Source: Candidatus Woesearchaeota archaeon (GTDB lineage: Archaea > Nanobdellota > Nanobdellia > Woesearchaeales > JACQSR01). From it: a DNA stretch of 5,069 bases. The stretch spans positions 1 through 5,069 of the forward strand of contig JAHFLI010000076.1 of the NCBI GenBank assembly GCA_023255615.1, given 5' to 3'. This document shows, piece by piece, positions 1 through 4,936 of the stretch; within the stretch, counting starts at the first letter, position 1, and the number at the start of each line of letters is the position of its first letter. The position numbers were made by a program, and so were the translations under genes. The notes beneath the pieces are model-generated. The model searched no databases and had not been told where the DNA came from. It was given only the letters and a program-made list of their open reading frames with translations.

Positions 1-243
1 CTCCCTTTTATCGTCTACCTCAATTTTTATTCCACTATCTGAATACGGCATGTCATCGGTTTTTAATAATTTAAAATCCGATGTACGAATAATTAATCCC
101 TTCTGTTCTAAAAAAACTCTTATCTTTTCCTTGTCGCTTTCTTTCACTAATATTCGTGCAGCAGGTTTACTCTCCTTCAATAATGTAAGAATTTCAAGAG
201 CTTTAATGTTTGAGCCAAAGAGTTGAAATAATTCTGAGAACAT
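1..243 (-). CDS. Unrecognised protein, N-terminal 81 residues (runs off left edge)
   Basis: An open frame begins with ATG at 241-243 and stays open for 81 codons to the left window edge, so only the N-terminus is seen. It starts MFSELFQLFGSNIKALEIL and continues as a mainly helical, charged stretch (KESKPAARILVKESDKEK around 23-40), followed by a more strand-like part ending in GIKIEVDDKR. I see no signal peptide, membrane segment or metal motif in this piece. Its start lies 13 bases after the stop of the upstream 285-residue gene on the same strand, which suggests co-transcription. The beginning faintly recalls archaeal DUF483-type proteins, but that is memory-level resemblance only and is not shown by any motif here. 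No Shine-Dalgarno sequence is visible before the ATG. I am fairly sure that it is a gene and do not know its function. Confidence 0.65.
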   Translation of the reverse strand, partial: MFSELFQLFGSNIKALEILTLLKESKPAARILVKESDKEKIRVFLEQKGLIIRTSDFKLLKTDDMPYSDSGIKIEVDDKRE

Positions 244-256
244 GAGAATAGAAAAA

Positions 257-1114
257 TTATGCTGCTTTTAAGGATTCTGATTTGGCTGTTTCTTCTTTCT
301 TCTTGTTAACAGGATCCTTACCAAGCGGTCGGTCATTTCTTCCAGTGTCCTCATGATCTTTTGGTGAGTACCGAAAAACAGCGCCAAGGGAATAATGTGT
401 CGAGATAAATAATTTGTCATTAGCTGGTGTATACGGATCAATAGATGGTCCAGGAGCATCATTTGCTATTGATAGCGGGTTCAATGCATCACGAGACGAA
501 AATAAAGGAGAATGGTCAACAATATCCCAACTTTCTGCTGGAGACAAATCTACGCTTGAAAGGCGTGTCGAACTCTTAGAATCACTTTTATTATCAAGAG
601 ATTTATCACGTGCATAACTTGTATAACTATTAACATATTCACTGAGATATTTTAAACCGCTTTTTACCTTTCGTCCAAGACCATTTATCGAGGCAAGTAT
701 TCCTTCAATTCCAAATTTTTTCTCTTTGTCTACATCTTGCGCTGGCTTCACTCGATACCCAATATTATCATTTGCAGGGGTCAGGGATAAAACGTAAAGA
801 AGTGAATCTGAAATTGGAATATATCGAGCGGTGTCAGCACTTGTTGGTTCAGGAAGATACGGGGGAACTTGTGGTTCAGTTTTTTCAGTATGAGTTCTTC
901 CAACATAGGGTTTAGATCCTAAAAGATAACCTATCTCAGCAGGAGAATACCCAGTTGAGACAGCATTTACATACGGCAAACCAGTAGATTCATACCCGAC
1001 ATTGTATACCGCAGGATTAACGTAAGAAGTTACAGGACTAGGCAAATTACCAGAAAGACCTAAACCCAAAAAAGCCTTATTTACTTTTCCAGCTAATCCA
1101 CTTTGAGGCATCAT
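257..1114 (-). CDS. Hypothetical protein, 285 aa, Ser/Tyr/Pro-rich, probably disordered
   Basis: I do not recognise a family. The 858-base frame is uninterrupted and has no competing gene on the other strand. The protein has no hydrophobic segment long enough for a membrane helix and no signal peptide, so it is probably cytoplasmic. Residues 25-75 are rich in Tyr, Gly, Pro and Val, with recurring PYV and GY pairs. Residues 130-165 could form one amphipathic helix (KKFGIEGILASINGLGRK). Residues 165-200 are Ser/Asp/Lys-rich, and the tail from 268 is highly charged (KKKEETAKSE). The pentapeptide TPAND occurs twice, at 112-116 and 229-233. The start is the first of two consecutive ATG codons; the next in-frame stop lies ten codons upstream. 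It begins 34 bases after the rtcB stop and is followed 13 bases later by another start, so it sits in an operon-like run. Function unknown. Confidence 0.6.
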   Translation of the reverse strand: MMPQSGLAGKVNKAFLGLGLSGNLPSPVTSYVNPAVYNVGYESTGLPYVNAVSTGYSPAEIGYLLGSKPYVGRTHTEKTEPQVPPYLPEPTSADTARYIPISDSLLYVLSLTPANDNIGYRVKPAQDVDKEKKFGIEGILASINGLGRKVKSGLKYLSEYVNSYTSYARDKSLDNKSDSKSSTRLSSVDLSPAESWDIVDHSPLFSSRDALNPLSIANDAPGPSIDPYTPANDKLFISTHYSLGAVFRYSPKDHEDTGRNDRPLGKDPVNKKKEETAKSESLKAA

Positions 1115-1148
1115 ATCGTCGAGAATAATCGAAATTGCCTTTTAAATC

Positions 1149-2420
1149 TTATCCTTTTACGTTGCCGATTGGATTAAAACCAACCACCTTATGAGAAATC
1201 CCTGAATGCTCCAATACATCAACCACTTCTGAGATATTTTTGTATGCTTTTCCAGCTTCCTCTGCTAAACCAGACATCGAAACAGCACGAACATAAATAC
1301 CTCGACATTCCATATCCTTCTGCAAAGAATCTCCGCGAAATTCTCTTTTTGCTTGTGTTCTTGACATCGTCCTTCCAGATCCATGAGCAGTTGATCCGAA
1401 TGTTTCATCCATTGCTTTTTGAGTTCCCGTTAAAAGATAAGATCCCGTTTCCATAGATCCTCCGATAATGACTGGTTGTCCTATTTTCTGATATTCTTTT
1501 GGTAATTCATCATGTCCTGGACCAAAACTTCGCGTTGCTCCTTTTCGATGCATGATGACTTCTTTCCATTTTCCTTCAATCTTATGCTTCTCCACCTTTG
1601 CGATATTATGAGAAACATCATAGATCAAATTCATTTCCAGTTCTTCAGCAGACCTCTTGAAAACGCTTGAAAAACATTCACGAATCCGGTGCAAAATAAC
1701 TTGTCGATTCGCAAACGCAGTATTTGCTGCGCAAGCCATCCCCTGGTAATAATCTTGACCTTCCTTAGATTGAAATGGGACACATGAAAGCTCTCGATCT
1801 GAAACTGAAATGTTATATTTTTTCATCGCTTCGTCAAAAACCTTCAAGTAGTCAGTCGCAACCTGATGACCAAAGCCACGAGAGCCACAATGAACCATAA
1901 CCACAACTTGATCAGGTATGGTAATCCCCATCTTTTTTGCAATAGCTTCATCAAAAATATTTGCAGAAGAAGCAATTTGGATTTCAAGATAATGATTTCC
2001 CGATCCCAATGTTCCCAATTGTGAAATTCCTCGCTTTATCGCTTTATCGCTTACTTTGGAAGAATCCGCTTGCGTAATGCATCCATGTTCTTCGATTCTT
2101 TTCAAATCAGTATCCCATCCATATCCATGATCAATACACCATTTTGAACCAGTTTCCATGAGATCACGATACTCTTTCTCATTCACTTTAAGAAATCCTT
2201 TACAGCCGACGCCAGCAGGAACTTTTTGAAAGAGCATATCGACCGTTTCACGTAATTTTGGTTGAACGTCCTTGTACGTCAAATTTGTGGTGAGGAGACG
2301 CATTCCACAATTAATGTCAAATCCGATTCCACCGGGCGAGATGACACCCTCTTTAACATCAAAGGCAGCAACCCCTCCAATCGGAAATCCATAGCCCCAC
2401 TTGTCTTGCCGTAGACTTAA
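1149..2420 (-). CDS. rtcB: RtcB RNA-splicing ligase, C-terminal part (downstream of the in-frame TAG)
   Basis: This is the larger part of RtcB, the GTP- and Mn-dependent ligase that joins 2',3'-cyclic phosphate (or 3'-phosphate) and 5'-OH RNA ends in tRNA and intron splicing. Homologous sequence resumes at W-GYGFPIGGVAAFD (from 2399). It continues through the metal-binding DINCGM (D101 and C104 in a restored 489-residue numbering), GSGNH (N208, H209), VMVHCGSRGFGH (H243), YDVSHN (H337) and STAHGSGR (H412, matching the His guanylylated in Pyrococcus RtcB), and ends PIGNVKG. These are all the active-site residues I know for the family, and I see no frameshift. The ATG at 2303 lies inside DINCGM and is not a real start: a protein begun there would lack D101 and C104. 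Bases 2400-2420 belong to the 33-base insertion described separately. The frame is the same as that of the N-terminal part, so the two parts form one gene. Confidence 0.95.
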   Translation of the reverse strand, partial: LSLRQDKWGYGFPIGGVAAFDVKEGVISPGGIGFDINCGMRLLTTNLTYKDVQPKLRETVDMLFQKVPAGVGCKGFLKVNEKEYRDLMETGSKWCIDHGYGWDTDLKRIEEHGCITQADSSKVSDKAIKRGISQLGTLGSGNHYLEIQIASSANIFDEAIAKKMGITIPDQVVVMVHCGSRGFGHQVATDYLKVFDEAMKKYNISVSDRELSCVPFQSKEGQDYYQGMACAANTAFANRQVILHRIRECFSSVFKRSAEELEMNLIYDVSHNIAKVEKHKIEGKWKEVIMHRKGATRSFGPGHDELPKEYQKIGQPVIIGGSMETGSYLLTGTQKAMDETFGSTAHGSGRTMSRTQAKREFRGDSLQKDMECRGIYVRAVSMSGLAEEAGKAYKNISEVVDVLEHSGISHKVVGFNPIGNVKG

Positions 2421-2432
2421 CTACAATGCAAA
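2400..2432 (-). other. 33-bp in-frame-stop insertion in rtcB (candidate minimal archaeal mRNA intron)
   Basis: Between the codons for His73 and Trp74 of rtcB there are exactly 33 extra bases, reading FAL-stop-LSLRQDK in frame. Deleting them gives MPDGHWGYGFPIGG, the expected archaeal motif (Pyrococcus has MPDGHQGYGFPIGG). The boundaries can slide by one base without changing the spliced product. Other 33-base deletions starting 2-4 bases further downstream give L or F in place of W. The insert carries a hairpin: TTGTAG at 2421-2426 pairs with CTACGG at 2409-2414 around a 6-base loop, so the TAG lies in the stem. An intron is favoured because the rest of the gene is intact and length-perfect after removal. 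A canonical bulge-helix-bulge with cuts at these edges could not be built by hand, so mechanism is unproven. Confidence 0.6.
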
Positions 2433-2651
2433 ATGACCATCGGGCATGCAAAATGCATAGTTTTGGATCCCTGGAAGACATGCAACGTTTGTTACTTGTT
2501 CAAAGACTCCATCATCCATTTCGTCGAGTAATTTCTTGGACGCATAAATTCTCGCAGGCACATTCATTCCTTTTTTAAATGATTGAGGTATTTCCCATAC
2601 CATCTCATTGACCTGCTTAATTTCCTTAGGTCGTCCACTTTTTTGTTCCAT
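2421..2651 (-). CDS. rtcB: RtcB RNA-splicing ligase, N-terminal part, ending at an in-frame TAG
   Basis: This is the first 76 codons of rtcB. It aligns by eye with the start of archaeal RtcB: VWEIPQSFKKGMNVPARIYA (18-37), EQVTNVACLPGIQNYAFCMPDGH (51-73). MPDGH contains the conserved Asp71, equivalent to Asp65 of Pyrococcus RtcB. The start at 2651 is firm: an in-frame TAA precedes the ATG directly, and a perfect GGAGGT ribosome binding site lies 5 bases upstream. After His73 come three extra codons (F, A, L) and TAG at 2421-2423, where translation would stop unless the RNA is spliced or the stop is read through. The next 416 codons of the family follow in the same frame from 2399. A 76-residue product could not be a ligase, because it lacks all the metal and GMP sites. 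The start lies inside the last codons of the upstream endonuclease gene, with a 26-base overlap in another frame. Confidence 0.92.
   Translation of the reverse strand: MEQKSGRPKEIKQVNEMVWEIPQSFKKGMNVPARIYASKKLLDEMDDGVFEQVTNVACLPGIQNYAFCMPDGHFAL
2426..2455. repeat. 10-bp direct repeat ATGCAAAATG, two copies 20 bp apart
   Basis: On the plus strand ATGCAAAATG occurs at 2426-2435 and again at 2446-2455. On the coding strand this is CATTTTGCAT, once in the codons for AFCM just before MPDGH and once beginning at the codon for His73, running into the 33-base insertion. The second copy therefore straddles the upstream edge of the insertion. It may mark a local duplication linked to how the insertion arose, or be chance in AT-rich DNA. 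Confidence 0.6.
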
Positions 2652-3474
2652 TTAATACCTCCAGATAATTATTGATAATCAAACAATAATATAAAGAACC
2701 TGTATTGTTTTTCCAAGGTCCATATATCTTCGAGTTGACATTGTACTTTTTTAAAGCTTTCTTAATATTTCGAAGGTTCGATTCTTTGATAGACATCAAT
2801 CTTATTTCATTTCTTGTTTTTCTAATCCTTCCTTTTTCGGCTACAAAAAATAATAAACCCTTTTTATCTTTGGGGACATTCCAATGATAATTCTTATATG
2901 AGTCAATAGCGATGCTTAGTTTTTGATTTTTTTGAGGATGAAGGAAACCTACTGAATTATGAAATCTTTTCAAATTATTTAAGTGGCAAATGGTTAATCT
3001 CCAAATTCTTCTTCCTTTTCTTTTTTTAATATTGGATTTAATATTAAACCGTAGTAATGCACTTTGAACTTGATATAATCCGCTGATATTACAGCAATCT
3101 AATCCAATAAGGCGACTCTTTCCTTTTTGATTTTCAACCCACCCCTCACAGTCAAAAAATGCACGAAGCCAATACTTCACATTTTCTTTTGATAACGAGG
3201 GCAGTTTCCACTCATATGAATAATACGAAAAATCTTTTGTTAATGACTCATAAATCTCTTTATTCTGAATCTTGCACCGACCGTCTTGGGTAATTATCGG
3301 TTGAATCCCAAATACTTTCCTAAACTTTTGTTGAAAATCCTCAAGTAAGGTATTATTCATATTTCTCAGACCAATGTAATAATAGACATGTTTCTGAGTC
3401 TCTGGATTTTTAATTACATAACCATCGGAACATAGATAGCCGTGAATTGCAGCAAGATTAGTGTCAAATTTCAT
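2626..3474 (-). CDS. LAGLIDADG homing endonuclease, free-standing, 282 aa
   Basis: This is a double-motif LAGLIDADG endonuclease, a family that cuts long DNA target sites and normally spreads introns or inteins. Motif 1 is LAAIHGYLCSDGYV (7-20, catalytic Asp17) and motif 2 is YWLRAFFDCEGWV (101-113, catalytic Glu110). Each is followed by the strand-helix pattern of a half-domain (for example YQVQSALLRFNIKSNIKKR, 134-152). Both acidic residues are present, so cleavage activity is plausible. Residues 205-275 look like a further half-domain without the motif (NLRNIKKALKKYNVNSKI, 233-250), probably for DNA contact. No intein splicing blocks are visible: there is no N-terminal Cys/Ser and no C-terminal His-Asn. 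It has its own ATG, with a TATA-like box about 33 bases upstream and no Shine-Dalgarno site, suggesting a short leader or leaderless message. Its end overlaps the rtcB start by 26 bases. Its DNA target is unknown; the rtcB locus is the obvious candidate. Confidence 0.88.
   Translation of the reverse strand: MKFDTNLAAIHGYLCSDGYVIKNPETQKHVYYYIGLRNMNNTLLEDFQQKFRKVFGIQPIITQDGRCKIQNKEIYESLTKDFSYYSYEWKLPSLSKENVKYWLRAFFDCEGWVENQKGKSRLIGLDCCNISGLYQVQSALLRFNIKSNIKKRKGRRIWRLTICHLNNLKRFHNSVGFLHPQKNQKLSIAIDSYKNYHWNVPKDKKGLLFFVAEKGRIRKTRNEIRLMSIKESNLRNIKKALKKYNVNSKIYGPWKNNTGSLYYCLIINNYLEVLNGTKKWTT
2657..2662 (-). promoter_or_regulatory. Strong Shine-Dalgarno site of rtcB inside the endonuclease gene
   Basis: The coding strand reads GGAGGT, then ATTAA, then the rtcB ATG, a full match to the anti-Shine-Dalgarno end of 16S rRNA at ideal spacing. 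It lies within the last codons of the upstream endonuclease gene (Leu-Glu-Val). It fixes the rtcB start and shows that rtcB is meant to be translated from a message that includes the endonuclease frame. The other genes here lack a comparable site. Confidence 0.85.
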
Positions 3475-3506
3475 TTTTGGAAGTAATAAACTAAAGACAT
3501 TTATAA

Positions 3507-3514
3507 TTTATATA
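3507..3514 (-). promoter_or_regulatory. TATA box for the endonuclease-rtcB transcript
   Basis: The coding strand has TATATAAA, its near edge about 33 bases before the endonuclease ATG. With the usual archaeal spacing of some 26 bases from box centre to start site, transcription would begin about 10 bases before the ATG. The same eight bases read TTTATATA on the other strand, but no gene follows closely there. This is the only good promoter candidate I see for the run endonuclease, rtcB and the downstream genes. Confidence 0.5.
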
Positions 3515-3567
3515 GTTGGCGTCGAGATGTCCAGTGGTAAAATAGTTATTAATATAAAAGAATCAAA

Positions 3568-3993
3568 TTAAATATCAATGATCACGGTTGCCTTATATCC
3601 TTCATTTATTTTTTCAATGGTAAAGAGATGCATCGTAATCGCCTTTACATCATTACGTAATTCCTGTTTTTTTGGATTGATAGGATCTCCTTTAAGCGTC
3701 GCAATAAGAGAAACGTGTCCCTTTTCTTTTTTAATCTTCAGCTTGAAATCCGAAAATAGAATATTTTCTGAGTCTTTCAAGTACACAATTTCTTCAAGAA
3801 AATCATACAACAATTTTTCTTCGGATGTAGCGGAAAGAGAAAGAGTTTTGACCATTGATGAGGAGAGATGTGCAATATTTACCATCTGGTCACTTAACGC
3901 AAGAGCAGCATTCACAAAAAGTTCTTCAATTGTTTTCCCATACGCGTAAATGCCGACATCAGCAGTATGGTCAAAATATTCATAACCCTTCAT
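3568..3993 (-). CDS. Archease, activator of RtcB RNA ligase, 141 aa
   Basis: Archease helps RtcB turn over by promoting guanylylation of the ligase and widening its NTP use. It is a small cytoplasmic protein, and the length here is typical. The family signatures are clear: FDHTADVGIYAYG at 7-19 with the conserved Asp12, the central helix EEKLLYDFLEEIVYL (58-72), and NDVKAITMH (114-122) followed by strands ending VIIDI (Asp140). The start at 3993 gives the usual first residues (M-K-G-Y-E-Y-F-D-H-T). The gene precedes the endonuclease and rtcB on the same strand with a 93-base gap that contains a separate TATA box, so it may be its own transcription unit. Archease next to rtcB is a common arrangement and supports the RtcB assignment. 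No Shine-Dalgarno site closer than a weak GGTG about 11 bases upstream is visible. The gene ends in TAA. Confidence 0.95.
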   Translation of the reverse strand: MKGYEYFDHTADVGIYAYGKTIEELFVNAALALSDQMVNIAHLSSSMVKTLSLSATSEEKLLYDFLEEIVYLKDSENILFSDFKLKIKKEKGHVSLIATLKGDPINPKKQELRNDVKAITMHLFTIEKINEGYKATVIIDI

Positions 3994-4049
3994 AGAGGAA
4001 AGAGCACCGCCTTTGTTTAAAAGATTTCGTATTCAAGGAAATCAGAAAG

Positions 4050-4061
4050 CTTTATATAAAG
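4050..4061. promoter_or_regulatory. Palindromic TATA box shared by two divergent genes
   Basis: CTTTATATAAAG is a perfect 12-base palindrome containing an archaeal TATA element in both directions. Rightwards its edge is about 28 bases before the nucleotidyltransferase ATG, predicting a start site only a few bases before that ATG. Leftwards it is about 56 bases before the archease ATG, predicting a leader of about 36 bases. Only sequence match and spacing support it. Confidence 0.6.
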
Positions 4062-4089
4062 AAAATTGGAGTAACTGGATGGTGGCAGA

Positions 4090-4887
4090 ATGAAGTTTCA
4101 GATTCCTCGAAAAGCAAATCCCAATCTTGAGCTCTATAATAAGCAAGACATGGATCTTGCTCAGCAGTTTGCTTCTGAAATTGAGAATGAATTGAAAGCA
4201 TTTTTGCGCGCAGTGGTTATTTTTGGATCAACAGCTCGGGGAACTCAAACGAAAAAAAGCGACATTGATGTTCTGCTGGTTATTGATGATACACTTGTTG
4301 ATATTACTGACGAACTGGTAGAGGCATACCGTTTGATTGTTCAGCGTCATATCATGCGTGTTTCTCCTCGACTCCATATTATCTCTCTTCGTTTCTCTTC
4401 TTTTTGGGAATACGTCAGAAATGGCGATCCTATTGCAGTAAATATTTTAAGGGATGGTGTGGCATTGTATGATACTGGATTTTTTGAACCATTGCAACTT
4501 TTATTAAAGCGAGGAAAAATTCGTCCAACAAATGAAAGTATTTGGAATTATTTTGTGAGGGCACCAAATTCTTTGCATAACTCGAAATGGCATGTGATGC
4601 AAGCGAACATTGATTTGTATTGGGGCGTTATTGATTCGGCACACGCTGCATTAATGAAGATGGGAGAGATTCCTCCTTCACCAGATCATGTTGCAGATAT
4701 GCTCGAGCAGAAAATGGTAAGGAAAGGCCTCCTTGAAGAGCGCTATGCATTAATGATGAGAAAGTTCTACAAACTCTCAAAAGAAATTATCCATCGAACG
4801 AGCGCTAATATCTCTGGTGCAGAATTTGATAAATACCATAAAGAAGCTGAAGAATTTATCGATAGGATGAGAAAATTTATTGAGTAA
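4090..4887 (+). CDS. MNT-type nucleotidyltransferase fused to a HEPN-like helical domain, 265 aa
   Basis: The N-terminal half is a minimal nucleotidyltransferase of the polymerase-beta superfamily. It has FGSTARG (45-51) followed by KSDIDVLLVID (56-66), with the metal-binding pair Asp58 and Asp60. Such enzymes transfer a nucleotide to a protein or RNA. The third acidic residue normally found on a later strand is not evident: the candidate strand reads PRLHIIS (93-99), with His96 at the expected place. From about 145 to 265 the protein is all helical (for example NIDLYWGVIDSAHAALMKMG, 173-192), in the style of HEPN domains, which often pair with MNT enzymes in archaeal toxin-antitoxin modules. 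I see no well-placed HEPN RNase motif; RAPNSLH (157-163) has R and H but lies too early. A weak GGTGG lies five bases before the ATG. It is divergent from archease, and a functional link to RNA ligation is only positional. Substrate unknown. Confidence 0.85.
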   Translation: MKFQIPRKANPNLELYNKQDMDLAQQFASEIENELKAFLRAVVIFGSTARGTQTKKSDIDVLLVIDDTLVDITDELVEAYRLIVQRHIMRVSPRLHIISLRFSSFWEYVRNGDPIAVNILRDGVALYDTGFFEPLQLLLKRGKIRPTNESIWNYFVRAPNSLHNSKWHVMQANIDLYWGVIDSAHAALMKMGEIPPSPDHVADMLEQKMVRKGLLEERYALMMRKFYKLSKEIIHRTSANISGAEFDKYHKEAEEFIDRMRKFIE

Positions 4888-4901
4888 TGTTGAGAATTCT
4901 G

Positions 4902-4923
4902 TTTATCTTTTAAAAAATAAAAA
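4902..4923. terminator. Two-way T-rich terminator between convergent genes
   Basis: In the 49-base gap between two convergent genes, the plus strand has TTTATCTTTT (4902-4911), suited to end the nucleotidyltransferase transcript. The minus strand has TTTTT-A-TTTTTT (4912-4923), starting 13 bases after the stop of the right-hand gene. Runs of T without a strong stem are the usual archaeal termination signal. Confidence 0.55.
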
Positions 4924-4936
4924 TTTGAAGAAAGGT

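Noticed and set aside
1149..2303. Independent 384-residue protein starting at the ATG at 2303
   Set aside because: The ATG is the Met in the conserved DINCGM motif. The frame is open and homologous to RtcB well upstream, to 2399, so this would be an inactive fragment.
2400..2432. Intein remnant in rtcB
   Set aside because: The insert contains a stop codon, has no Cys/Ser at its start or His-Asn at its end, and the next residue would be Trp rather than Cys, Ser or Thr. Protein splicing cannot explain it.
2397..2432. Translational bypassing, as in phage T4 gene 60
   Set aside because: The TAG lies in a hairpin right after a TTG codon, which recalls T4, but no matching landing codon lies at a place that would restore the H-x-GYGF spacing.
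3507..3545. Plus-strand promoter and tRNA or C/D box RNA gene between archease and the endonuclease
   Set aside because: The TATA-like sequence is only three bases from the tRNA-like segment, far too close, and there are no complete tRNA arms or C and D boxes.
3578..3949. Plus-strand 123-codon frame antisense to archease
   Set aside because: It mirrors the well-supported archease gene and its translation has no recognisable domain; the same holds for plus-strand frames at 414-617, 1244-1456 and 2705-2887.
4079..4093. Tiny upstream frame ATG-GTG-GCA-GAA-TGA overlapping the nucleotidyltransferase start
   Set aside because: Five codons with no ribosome site, and probably not even in the transcript if the start site is close to the ATG.
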